30,558 nucleotides of DNA from an uncultured Clostridium sp. Lineage in GTDB: Bacteria > Bacillota > Clostridia > Clostridiales > Clostridiaceae. A model generated the notes under the pieces. The model saw only the letters and a list, made by a program, of their open reading frames with translations. It was not told the origin of the DNA and did no database searches. Positions 7,941 through 15,273 of this stretch are shown in pieces. Both the position numbers and the translations under genes were made by a program. Where the stretch lies: positions 1-30,558 of the forward strand of contig UQQU01000035.1 in the NCBI GenBank assembly GCA_900543325.1, in the 5' to 3' direction. Each line of letters starts with the position of its first letter. Position 1 is the stretch's first letter.

Positions 7941-7962
7941 TTTTATATATTATAAAATATAA

Positions 7963-8265
7963 TTATTTAAAATTATATTTTGTTAATATACTGTCTCTAT
8001 TTTTCACCTTATCATTATATGCTTCATAGAAGGATAAGCCTAAAAAGCTTCCAGTTATATTTATTACATTATCATATGCTAAATTTTGCAGTGCTAAAAC
8101 AGCATTATAACTTCTTTGACCAGTTCTACAATGAAGGTAAACTGGTTTATCCTTAGGAATTTCATTTGCTTTTTCTCTTAGTTCACTTAAAGGAATATTA
8201 ATTGCACCTTTAATATGACCATTTTCAAATTCCATGGCTTCTCTTACATCAATTATATAAGCCAT
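7963..8265 (-). CDS. Rhodanese-domain protein, probably the surviving C-terminal part of a CoA-disulfide reductase fusion
   Basis: About 100 residues forming a single rhodanese domain. DVREAMEFENGHIKGAINIP is the entry motif, and the active-site loop HCRTGQRS has its catalytic cysteine at about residue 46. The tail (ITGSFLGLSFYEAYND, then ILTKYNF) is the kind of ending found on the rhodanese domain fused to the C-terminus of FAD-dependent CoA-disulfide reductases. Rhodaneses carry a persulfide on the cysteine and pass sulfur to acceptors. The likely start is ATG 8265; a TTG two codons earlier directly abuts an in-frame TAA. No strong ribosome site precedes it, so translation may depend on coupling to the short frame upstream. 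It could still fold as a single-domain sulfurtransferase. Confidence 0.8.
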   Translation of the reverse strand: MAYIIDVREAMEFENGHIKGAINIPLSELREKANEIPKDKPVYLHCRTGQRSYNAVLALQNLAYDNVINITGSFLGLSFYEAYNDKVKNRDSILTKYNFK

Positions 8266-8271
8266 CTTCAA

Positions 8272-8391
8272 TTAGCTTGCACTTTGTATTATTCCACTTA
8301 AATGATAAGGAAGTGCACAGTTTGAAAATGATACATGGGGTCCTTTTTCATTAACTACTTTTCTATTATTTTTATTAAAAAAACCAAACAT
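8272..8391 (-). pseudogene. 39-residue remnant carrying the CoA-disulfide reductase active-site cysteine motif
   Basis: A short minus-strand frame starting at ATG 8391, with GGAGG five bases upstream, and ending in TAA. Its residues 15-35 read EKGPHVSFSNCALPYHLSGII, which matches the SFxNCxLPYxxxG active-site segment of CoA-disulfide reductases and related flavoproteins. The preceding FAD-binding glycine motif is missing, replaced by MFGFFNKNNRKVVN. Everything between this segment and the rhodanese domain is also missing. The frame is the same as that of the rhodanese gene, separated from it only by the TAA. An internally deleted fusion gene is the simplest reading; a newly formed small protein that still has a good ribosome site is the alternative. 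Confidence 0.6.
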
Positions 8392-8447
8392 AGCTCCCTC
8401 CATATCAGTAAATAAACTCTATAATATTTTATTGATAAATATTACTT

Positions 8448-8480
8448 GTAGTTGAATAGTACATTTAAATATTCAACTAC
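8448..8480 (-). terminator. Possible terminator after the Crp/Fnr gene
   Basis: GTAGTTGAATA (8448-8458) is the exact complement of TATTCAACTAC (8470-8480), an 11-bp stem. On the minus strand the tail (AAGTAATATTT) is only moderately T-rich, so termination may be partial. Confidence 0.5.
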
Positions 8481-8518
8481 CTTATATCCATATTTTATAT
8501 CTAATAATAAATTTATTT

Positions 8519-8533
8519 TGTGACTATATCACT
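8519..8533. promoter_or_regulatory. Crp/Fnr-type palindrome overlapping the regulator's stop codon
   Basis: TGTGACTATATCACT has the arrangement TGTGA-N5-TCAC(T). It covers the stop codon of the Crp/Fnr gene and lies about 130 bases upstream of the rhodanese-locus start. It resembles the more perfect palindrome at 9270-9284, so it may be a second site for the same regulator. Confidence 0.4.
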
Positions 8534-9194
8534 TTATAATTTCACTTAAATCTTTTTCTATTTGTATTTTACCTCTGCCTAATTTTAAATATCCTTCTCT
8601 CTCTAGTTCTTTCAGCTTTCTACTTACTACTTCTCTAGCAGAATCTAATTCAAATGCTAAATCATTATGAGTTAAATAAATGTTTTTACTTTTTTTAGCT
8701 ATAAGTAATTTAACTAATCTATTTGTTAATGATTCATGTTTAACTTCCTCCTTTACATTTACAATTAGCCTAAACTTATTATATAAATCCTTATAAATAT
8801 ATTGTAAAAATAAAGTATCATGTAATAAGTAATTATTAATAATATCAAATGGAATAATACATATTTTAGAATCTTGAAGTGCTCTTGCTATAATATTTAG
8901 AGATTTACAATTCATAAAACAGCTTAAAGACTCATGACATAATTGACCTTTTTCAACATTATAAAGATTAGTTTCTTCACCTTTTTCATTTATCTTTTGG
9001 ACTTTTATATTTCCACTTAGAACAAATAAAAAACCTATACATTCACCTTCATGGGTTGTTAAATATTCATCTGATAAAAGCTCTTTAAAGGTAGCCCTTT
9101 TACTTAATATTCCATCATTATTTTTATCTATTTGAGCTAGAATTGGATATGCTTCATAAAGCTCACTTATATAGTAATTTCTATTATTAATCAT
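8529..9194 (-). CDS. Crp/Fnr-family transcriptional regulator
   Basis: 221 residues: an N-terminal cyclic-nucleotide-binding-like beta-roll (about residues 30-130, with GECIGFLFVLSGNIKV and EKGQLCHESL), a dimerisation helix, and a C-terminal winged helix (about 165-215). The recognition helix contains SAREVVSRKLKELE, which keeps the Arg-Glu-x-x-x-Arg triad that in Crp reads TGTGA. Such palindromes occur on both sides of the gene. There is no Fnr-type N-terminal cysteine cluster; the cysteines at GEC, LCHESLSC and MNC are scattered in the beta-roll. The ligand is unknown. The gene faces the collapsed CoA-disulfide reductase/rhodanese locus downstream, which suggests a past link to sulfur or redox metabolism. 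AAGGAG lies 14 bases before the ATG, which is long. Confidence 0.85.
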   Translation of the reverse strand: MINNRNYYISELYEAYPILAQIDKNNDGILSKRATFKELLSDEYLTTHEGECIGFLFVLSGNIKVQKINEKGEETNLYNVEKGQLCHESLSCFMNCKSLNIIARALQDSKICIIPFDIINNYLLHDTLFLQYIYKDLYNKFRLIVNVKEEVKHESLTNRLVKLLIAKKSKNIYLTHNDLAFELDSAREVVSRKLKELEREGYLKLGRGKIQIEKDLSEIIK

Positions 9195-9269
9195 AGTTTT
9201 ACTTGGTTCTCCTTCATAAATAAAAAATTATATTATTTAATATTTTATATATTTAATATACATATATAT

Positions 9270-9284
9270 TGTGACTTAGTCACA
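9270..9284. promoter_or_regulatory. Perfect Crp-type palindrome between the regulator and NUDIX genes
   Basis: TGTGACTTAGTCACA has perfect 6-bp arms around TTA. It is TGTGA-N5-TCACA, one base shorter than the E. coli Crp spacing. It lies 76 bases upstream of the Crp/Fnr start codon and about 100 bases upstream of the divergent NUDIX gene. It is therefore a likely autoregulatory site, possibly shared by both promoters. Confidence 0.6.
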
Positions 9285-9384
9285 TAAAAAGTACATACAA
9301 TAAATGTAAATAAGTGGTAAAATTAATATAAGTATAGACGAATAAATATAGAATTTAATTATAAATTAAAGGGAGGAATAGGTT

Positions 9385-9864
9385 ATGGTATTTCCAACAC
9401 ATATAGTAGCTGCCGGCGCATTAGTTACTAATGAAAAGGATCAAGTTTTATTAGTTAAGAATCCACATAGAGGATGGGAGTTTCCAGGTGGACAAATTGA
9501 AAATGGGGAAGATTTAATTGAAGGAGTAACTAGAGAGGTTCTTGAAGAATCAGGAATAAAAATTAGTGTTAAGAAGCTTGCTGGGATTTATTCTAATACA
9601 AAATCATATATAGGTTGGGATAATGAAACATTTGTGCCCACTAAGGTGATATTTGATTTTTTAGCGGTAAAGGTTGGAGGAGAATTAAGAGGTAGTGAAG
9701 AAAGTATTGAGGTTGGATGGTTTAGTAAAAGTGTAGCTTTAGATATGATAAAGGAGCCATGGATAAAGGAAAGAGCAAAGGATATGCTAGATTTTAATGG
9801 ACAAGTGGTTTATAGAGTATATTCATCAAGACCTTATGAAGTTTATAGAAATGAATATATTTAA
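9385..9864 (+). CDS. NUDIX hydrolase
   Basis: 159 residues with an intact Nudix box from Gly36 to Ile58 (GQIENGEDLIEGVTREVLEE, then SGI), fitting G-x5-E-x7-REUxEExGU. Glu54 and Glu55 supply the metal ligands. The N-terminal VAAGALVTNEKDQVLLVKN strand pattern is typical. Such enzymes hydrolyse nucleoside diphosphates linked to another group; the C-terminal part gives no clue to the substrate. GGGAGG about ten bases upstream serves the ATG. The gene is monocistronic, divergent from the Crp/Fnr gene, and ends at a strong terminator. Confidence 0.85.
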   Translation: MVFPTHIVAAGALVTNEKDQVLLVKNPHRGWEFPGGQIENGEDLIEGVTREVLEESGIKISVKKLAGIYSNTKSYIGWDNETFVPTKVIFDFLAVKVGGELRGSEESIEVGWFSKSVALDMIKEPWIKERAKDMLDFNGQVVYRVYSSRPYEVYRNEYI

Positions 9865-9914
9865 TTAATAAATAAAAGTTTTTCTAGATTAAAGTATATA
9901 TAATTAAAATAAGG

Positions 9915-9966
9915 CTGTCTGCAAGGATAATCTATATAGTAGATTAACTTTGCAGACAGTTTTTTT
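9915..9966 (+). terminator. Terminator of the NUDIX gene
   Basis: CTGTCTGCAA (9915-9924) pairs with TTGCAGACAG (9950-9959), followed by seven T. A smaller inner hairpin (TAATCTA/TAGATTA) lies in the loop. Confidence 0.9.
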
Positions 9967-9971
9967 GAAAG

Positions 9972-9989
9972 ACTTACAAAACTGTAAGT
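9972..9989. promoter_or_regulatory. 7-4-7 palindrome upstream of the ABC exporter, candidate response-regulator operator
   Basis: ACTTACA-AAAC-TGTAAGT is a perfect inverted repeat with 7-bp arms and a 4-base spacer, about 86 bases before the ABC ATPase start. A 7-4-7 layout with TGT(A/C)A half-sites is the pattern described for regulators of BceR type. The OmpR-family regulator encoded at 13213 is the natural candidate to bind it. Binding is inferred only. Confidence 0.5.
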
Positions 9990-9990
9990 T

Positions 9991-10012
9991 TTATTGAAAG
10001 ATTATTGAAAGA
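9991..10012. repeat. Two tandem copies of an 11-bp repeat in the ABC promoter region
   Basis: TTATTGAAAGA occurs twice head-to-tail, one helical turn apart, immediately after the 7-4-7 palindrome. Each copy contains a TTGAAA that could serve as a -35 element. No well-spaced -10 was identified; TATACT at 10022-10027 is 22 bases from the first copy's TTGAAA and 11 from the second's. Confidence 0.6.
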
Positions 10013-10074
10013 GATAAGCTTTATACTTTAATTATAGATTAGAAATTAGGCGGAAATTTACGGAGGTTTTATAA

Positions 10075-10743
10075 ATGAAAAATATATTAGAAACAATAAA
10101 TTTAAATAAACATTATGGAAAAGGCGAAAGCTTAGTTAAAGCAATTGATAATACAAATATAAAAATAAAAGAAGGAGAATTTGTTGCAATAGTAGGCAAA
10201 TCAGGTTCAGGAAAAAGTACATTACTTCATATGCTTGGAGCTTTAGATAGACCAACTTCAGGTAAAGTTTTAATAGATAACAATGATATTTCAAATATGA
10301 AAGAAGAGCAGCTTGCTGTATTTAGAAGAAGAAAAATAGGGTTTATATTTCAATACTATAATTTAATACCCACAGTTAATGTATGGGAGAATATAGTATT
10401 ACCAATAGGACTAGATGGAAGAAAAGTTGATGTTGAATTTACCAATGATATATTAAAGACTTTAGGTTTAGATAATAAGAAAAAAAGTATGCCTAACACA
10501 TTATCAGGAGGGCAACAACAAAGAGTGGCAATTGCAAGAGCAATAGCAGCTAAGCCAGCAATAATATTAGCAGATGAACCAACAGGTAACTTAGATTCTA
10601 AAACTGAAGAAGAAGTATTAACTTTATTAAAAATGAGTGCTAAAAAGTATAACCAAACAATTGTAATGATAACTCATGATGAAGAAATAGCTCAAATGGC
10701 AGATAGAGTTATAAATATTGAAGATGGTAAGGTGGTGAGCTAA
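10075..10743 (+). CDS. ABC exporter ATP-binding protein (MacB/LolD/BceA type)
   Basis: A 222-residue ATPase with a complete set of motifs: Walker A GKSGSGKST (41-49), Q-loop Gln93, signature LSGGQQQR (143-150), Walker B IILADEPTGNLDS (catalytic Glu168) and H-loop His201. The FQYYNLIPTVNVWENI stretch and ADEPTGNLDS place it with ATPases that power FtsX-fold (type VII) permeases. These act on lipids, peptides or antimicrobial compounds rather than as classical importers. TACGGAGGT precedes the ATG. The stop codon overlaps the permease start by one base, so the two are translationally coupled. Confidence 0.92.
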   Translation: MKNILETINLNKHYGKGESLVKAIDNTNIKIKEGEFVAIVGKSGSGKSTLLHMLGALDRPTSGKVLIDNNDISNMKEEQLAVFRRRKIGFIFQYYNLIPTVNVWENIVLPIGLDGRKVDVEFTNDILKTLGLDNKKKSMPNTLSGGQQQRVAIARAIAAKPAIILADEPTGNLDSKTEEEVLTLLKMSAKKYNQTIVMITHDEEIAQMADRVINIEDGKVVS

Positions 10744-13124
10744 TGAGTACATTATCAAGCTTAGCAAAGGGTAATTTAAAAAATAATAAGTCAAAAAGTA
10801 TTTTAATAGCTTTTACAATAATGCTTACAACAATTCTTTTAACTTCTGTAGGGTTAACTTGTTTAAATTGGGTAAAAGCCAATAAAGAAATAACTATTGA
10901 AAGAGCGGGTTCATATCACTCAACATATAAAAATGTAACTATAAAAGAGTTGGATATAATAAAAAACAATATAGATATAGAAAAGTTCGGAGTTCTTAGA
11001 ACAGTAGGCGTAGCAGAAGAAAATGAAAATACTTTAGCAGTTATTTATACAGATGAAAATAGTGCAGAAATGGGAAATGTAAAATTTATAGAAGGTAAAA
11101 TGCCTATAAATGAAAATGAAATAGCAGTTCAAGATGGATTTTTAAAAGCTATAGGTATTGAGGCTAAGGTTGGAGAAAAATTAACACTTAAATATGAATC
11201 AAGGAAAGATGAAGAAACTAAAAGTTACGATTTTATATTAAGTGGTATAATTGAAACTTCAGAATTTAATAAAGCAAATAAAAATTATACTTCAATAATT
11301 TCAGAAGAGTTTTTAAAAAATATGGAGTATTCAGATGATATAACTTTTAGTAGTTATATAAGAGTAGTTGGTGATGGAAAGTTATCTGCAACTGAAATAA
11401 AAGATAAGGTTAAACAAGTTGCAGCTGATATTGGAATACAAGAATATGATGTAAGAATGAATGATGATTATATAGAAGCTATGAATCCAGAACCAGAAAT
11501 TATAGTTGGAGGAATTGTAATTGCATTAATAGTTATACTTTCAAGTATATTAGTTATTTACAGTATTTTTTATGTGTCAGTAATAAATAAGGTACAAGAG
11601 TATGGAAAGCTTAGAGCTATTGGAGCCACTAAAAGACAAATAAAGAATCTTATATTAAGAGAAGGTTTAGTATTAGCGACTATATCAATTCCAGTTGGAA
11701 TATTAATTGGTTATTTAATAAGTGATTTTATTATAGTTAAACTTGTTGGATTTAGTAAGTATGATGTAGGTGGTCTTAATTTACCAGTTATAATAGCGGT
11801 ATTTATTTTATGTTACTTAACAGTATTTTTATCATTAATAAAGCCTATGAAAATAGCATCAAAGGTATCTCCAGTTGAGGCAATGAGATATAATGGTGAA
11901 AATGATGGTAAAAACAATAGAGAGGGATATGAAGAGGTTACTTTAAAAAGATTAACATTTGCTAATATTGCAAGAAATAAAAAGAAAACAGCAATTACAT
12001 TAATATCACTTTCTTTAAGTGGCATATTATATATAACAATGTCTACAATAATGGCTAGTATGGATGCAAGAGCAATGGCAACGCAGCATGGAGATGAGGA
12101 TTTTACATTAAACTTAACAAATTTTGAATTAAGTGATGATTCAGAAATGACATTAGCAGAGTTGCAAGTAGATAATCCCCTAGGGAAAGAATTAAGAGAA
12201 GAGTTATTAGAATTAGATGGAGTTAAAGAAATAACAACAGCAGAAGCTATTCAAGGATCATATATGTTTTTAGATGAAAAACAATATACTACTCTTAGTT
12301 CATATGATGAGGATTATATTAAAGAAATAGAAGAAAACTTAATTGATGGTGAAGTGAATAGTGAAATTTTAAATTCAGGTAAAGGTATAATTTGTACTAA
12401 TCCAAGCCTTCTAGAGGAAATGGGCATTAAGGTTGGGGATAAAATTAATATAACTATAATGGATGGAGCTGAAGAGATAAATAAAGAGTTTGAAATTGTT
12501 GCAACTTCATATCTTTCAGGAGAGGAGTTTTTAATTCCTTATTCTGTTAGAAAAGATTTAATAAAAACAGATATAACTTCAATGGTTGGGATTAAAGTTT
12601 TAAGTAATAAATTAGATGAAGTAGAAAGTTATTTAGAAGAAATAACAAAGAATAATGGATTTATAATTATGACTTCATTAGAAGAAAGTATAAAACTATA
12701 TGAAATGGTATTAAGTGTAACAAAGACTTTAGGTTATTCATTAGTAATAATATTAGGGGTTATAGGTTTTGTAAATCTTATAAACACAATGGTAACTAGT
12801 ATAATCACAAGAAAGAAGGAGCTTGGAATGTTACAAGCTATAGGACTTTCAGATAGTCAATTAGTAAAAATGCTACAAATGGAAGGATTATTTTATACAT
12901 TTGGTTCTTTAGGAATAATATTAACTTTAGGAAATGTTATTGGGTATATTGCATTTTTAGTATTTAAAAATTCAGGAGCATCATATGCAACATATCATTA
13001 TCCATTAGTACAAACTATAATAATGATAGTAGCAGTTACAGTAGCTCAAATTTTAATAACTTATTTAATAGCTAGCAATTTTAGAAAAGAATCATTAGTT
13101 GATAGAGTAAGATATAGTGAATAG
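10743..13124 (+). CDS. FtsX-type ABC permease with two large extracellular domains
   Basis: A 793-residue permease with eight predicted membrane helices: about 17-37, 253-276, 305-330, 340-365, 417-440, 669-690, 720-750 and 760-783. A MacB-like periplasm-facing domain lies between helices 1 and 2 (40-250). A second extracellular domain lies at about 441-668. There are two FtsX-like domains, marked by YGKLRAIGATKRQIKNLI and KKELGMLQAIGLSDSQLVKM. This duplicated FtsX layout differs from the ten-helix BceB type with a single outside domain. With its ATPase it probably moves or detects an amphipathic ligand such as an antimicrobial peptide or lipid; the substrate is unknown. The two-component system behind it suggests ligand-induced expression. 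Confidence 0.88.
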   Translation: MSTLSSLAKGNLKNNKSKSILIAFTIMLTTILLTSVGLTCLNWVKANKEITIERAGSYHSTYKNVTIKELDIIKNNIDIEKFGVLRTVGVAEENENTLAVIYTDENSAEMGNVKFIEGKMPINENEIAVQDGFLKAIGIEAKVGEKLTLKYESRKDEETKSYDFILSGIIETSEFNKANKNYTSIISEEFLKNMEYSDDITFSSYIRVVGDGKLSATEIKDKVKQVAADIGIQEYDVRMNDDYIEAMNPEPEIIVGGIVIALIVILSSILVIYSIFYVSVINKVQEYGKLRAIGATKRQIKNLILREGLVLATISIPVGILIGYLISDFIIVKLVGFSKYDVGGLNLPVIIAVFILCYLTVFLSLIKPMKIASKVSPVEAMRYNGENDGKNNREGYEEVTLKRLTFANIARNKKKTAITLISLSLSGILYITMSTIMASMDARAMATQHGDEDFTLNLTNFELSDDSEMTLAELQVDNPLGKELREELLELDGVKEITTAEAIQGSYMFLDEKQYTTLSSYDEDYIKEIEENLIDGEVNSEILNSGKGIICTNPSLLEEMGIKVGDKINITIMDGAEEINKEFEIVATSYLSGEEFLIPYSVRKDLIKTDITSMVGIKVLSNKLDEVESYLEEITKNNGFIIMTSLEESIKLYEMVLSVTKTLGYSLVIILGVIGFVNLINTMVTSIITRKKELGMLQAIGLSDSQLVKMLQMEGLFYTFGSLGIILTLGNVIGYIAFLVFKNSGASYATYHYPLVQTIIMIVAVTVAQILITYLIASNFRKESLVDRVRYSE

Positions 13125-13130
13125 TAGTTC

Positions 13131-13166
13131 TAAGAAGAGGGTATTTATTTAAATACCTTCTTTTAA
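13131..13166 (+). terminator. Weak terminator between ABC permease and response regulator
   Basis: GAAGAGGGTATTTA pairs imperfectly with TAAATACCTTC and is followed by TTTTAAT. It would allow partial read-through from the ABC genes into the two-component genes. Confidence 0.6.
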
Positions 13167-13168
13167 TA

Positions 13169-13177
13169 TGGTATAAT
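13169..13177 (+). promoter_or_regulatory. Extended -10 promoter for the two-component genes
   Basis: TGGTATAAT (13169-13177) is a TGnTATAAT extended -10 element, followed 35 bases later by the response-regulator ATG. A weak -35 (TTAAAT at 13149-13154) lies 17 bases upstream inside the terminator stem. Confidence 0.5.
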
Positions 13178-13212
13178 TTAGAATAAATATTTTATAAAGG
13201 GGAGAGTATTAT

Positions 13213-13908
13213 ATGCAAAAGATATTATTGGTTGAAGATGATTTATCTTTAAGTAGAGGGGTTAGTTTTAGGCTAAAAAAAGAAGGATATGAAGTTTTTA
13301 CAGCAACTAAAGTTAGTGAGGCTTTAGAAATATTTAATAATAATAAAATAGATTTAGTTATAAGTGATATAGGTTTAGAAGATGGGGATGGATTTGAGCT
13401 TTGTCATGAAATAAGAAAGAAAAGTAACGTGCTTTTAATATTTTTAACAGCTTTAGACCAAGAAGTTGATATGGTTACAGGTTATGATTTAGGAGCTGAT
13501 GATTATATAACTAAGCCATTTAGTCTTATGGTTTTAATATCAAAAGTAAATGCTTTAATGAGAAGAGTATCAAATGAAAGTAGTAATAAAAGAGGTATTC
13601 AATGTAAACACTTAAAATTTTATGTTGATGAAATGAAATTAATTAATAATGATGAAGAGATTATTTTAAGCAAAAATGAGTACAAGCTATTAAATTGTCT
13701 TATAAATAATCCATTACAAGTTGTTACTAAAGAGCAATTGTTAGAATCATTATGGGATAAGGATGGAATATTTGTAGATGAAAATACTGTTGCAGTTAAT
13801 ATAAGAAGGTTAAGAGAAAAAATAGAACCTATTCCATCAGAGCCTATATTTATTAAGAATATAAGGGGAGTAGGTTATAGGTGGAATGAGGAGTGCAATA
13901 AGATATGA
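13213..13908 (+). CDS. OmpR-family response regulator
   Basis: 231 residues. The receiver domain (about 1-118) has acidic pocket residues Glu8/Asp9, phospho-acceptor Asp52 (VISDIGLEDGDG), the conserved Thr of FLTALD and Lys in DDYITKPFS. It is followed by a winged-helix DNA-binding domain (about 128-225) ending in the typical FIKNIRGVGYRW. It should bind DNA as a dimer when phosphorylated by the kinase encoded next, probably at the palindrome before the ABC ATPase gene. AAAGGGGAGAG precedes the ATG. The stop overlaps the kinase start by four bases (ATGA), so the pair is co-translated. Confidence 0.93.
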   Translation: MQKILLVEDDLSLSRGVSFRLKKEGYEVFTATKVSEALEIFNNNKIDLVISDIGLEDGDGFELCHEIRKKSNVLLIFLTALDQEVDMVTGYDLGADDYITKPFSLMVLISKVNALMRRVSNESSNKRGIQCKHLKFYVDEMKLINNDEEIILSKNEYKLLNCLINNPLQVVTKEQLLESLWDKDGIFVDENTVAVNIRRLREKIEPIPSEPIFIKNIRGVGYRWNEECNKI

Positions 13909-15161
13909 TAAATAAAGTTATATTTGAACCAAAAATAAAAAGAGTATATATAGTAATGTTTATAATAACTTTATTTTTAATAGGTGGATTTTTAAATTTT
14001 CAGTATAAACAATTTAATCTTATTCATAATACTCAAATAAAATCTTTCCAAAGAGTTGTAGGAAATTTAGTTAAGGAATATCCAGATGAAGAGTCTAACA
14101 TAGTAAATGCATTATTATTTAATGACAGTAGTAATGATTCAGAGAAAACAGGTGAAAAGATATTAAATAAATATGGGTATAATTTGAAGGTTAAAATGAG
14201 TGAGGATCCTACTTTTATATCATATAAAAATTCATATATGATTAACAACATAATTACAGTAGCTATTATTGTAGTAATAATTGCTTCTATTATTATATTT
14301 TTTATTAAATACATATTTGGTTACTTAGGAAGAATATCAAATATATTAGATAATTTTATAAGTGGTAATCTTGATTATAATGATGAATTTAATGATGAAG
14401 GAATTGTAAGTGTAATTAGTTCACAACTAGGTCAATTAGGAAGAAATATAAGTTTTAACTATGCCAAGTTAGAAGAGGAAAAAGAAAGTTCGAAGGCTTT
14501 AGTAACAGATATATCACATCAATTAAAAACTCCATTAGCATCAATAAGTATGTGTAATTCTATATTAGAGGAGGATGAATTAACTTTAGAGGAGAAAAAA
14601 GAGTTTTTCGAGATGAGCAATAAAAATATAAATAAGCTTCATTCTTTAATAGATTCTCTAGTTAATATATCTAGATTAGAAGTTGCAATGATAAAGTTAA
14701 AGCCTGAATATAATAACTTAGCTAATACTATTATAAGAGCCTATAATAGTGCATATATTAAGGCTAAAAATAAAAAAATAGATATTAATTTAGGAGAAAT
14801 AAAAGAAGATATAGTTGTTAAACATGATATTAAGTGGACTGAAGAAGCTATTTTTAATGTTTTAGAGAATGGAATAAAATATACTAATGAAGGTGGGAAA
14901 ATAGATTTAGATATTGAAGAGAGTTTAAATTATATTAAGATAAATATAAAAGATAATGGAAGAGGAATAAACAAAAAAGAATTTAATAATATATTCAAAA
15001 GATTTTACAGATGTAAAAGTGTAGAGCAAGATAATATTGAAGGTAGTGGAGTAGGATTGTATTTAACTAGAAAGATCTTAGAGGACCAAGGTGGAAGTAT
15101 TATGGTTAAGTCTGTAGAAGGGCAAGGAAGTGAATTTACATTATTATTACCTAAAAATTAA
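13905..15161 (+). CDS. Sensor histidine kinase
   Basis: 418 residues. Membrane helix 1 lies at about 14-33. An extracellular sensor of about 80 residues (34-112) follows, then helix 2 (about 113-136) and a HAMP-like linker. The dimerisation domain has His205 in DISHQLKTP. The ATPase domain has N-box ENGIKY (Asn322), G1 DNGRGI (from Asp350), F-box FKRFYRC and G2 GSGVGLYL. The sensor is too large for the intramembrane-sensing kinases that pair with BceAB transporters, so it may detect a ligand directly. It probably phosphorylates the upstream regulator to control the ABC exporter. Confidence 0.92.
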   Translation: MINKVIFEPKIKRVYIVMFIITLFLIGGFLNFQYKQFNLIHNTQIKSFQRVVGNLVKEYPDEESNIVNALLFNDSSNDSEKTGEKILNKYGYNLKVKMSEDPTFISYKNSYMINNIITVAIIVVIIASIIIFFIKYIFGYLGRISNILDNFISGNLDYNDEFNDEGIVSVISSQLGQLGRNISFNYAKLEEEKESSKALVTDISHQLKTPLASISMCNSILEEDELTLEEKKEFFEMSNKNINKLHSLIDSLVNISRLEVAMIKLKPEYNNLANTIIRAYNSAYIKAKNKKIDINLGEIKEDIVVKHDIKWTEEAIFNVLENGIKYTNEGGKIDLDIEESLNYIKINIKDNGRGINKKEFNNIFKRFYRCKSVEQDNIEGSGVGLYLTRKILEDQGGSIMVKSVEGQGSEFTLLLPKN

Positions 15162-15208
15162 TAAGTTTATATTAATTTAATTAGAAGATAAGTGTTGTGT
15201 TAACAATA

Positions 15209-15236
15209 TTAAATAATATTTTATATATGATATAAT
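15209..15236 (+). promoter_or_regulatory. Promoter of the FliB-type methylase gene
   Basis: TGATATAAT at 15228-15236 is an extended -10, with TTAAAT at 15209-15214 as a weak -35 (16-base spacing to TATAAT). It lies about 38 bases upstream of the start codon and makes the gene independent of the kinase gene. Confidence 0.45.
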
Positions 15237-15273
15237 TTAATTTAAATATCAGTATAATTAGAGGAAGTAAACA

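Noticed and set aside
10075..13124. Labelling the exporter as BceAB.
   Set aside because: The permease has two FtsX domains, two large outside domains and about eight helices, and the kinase is not of the short intramembrane-sensing type. Only the gene order and operator layout are similar.
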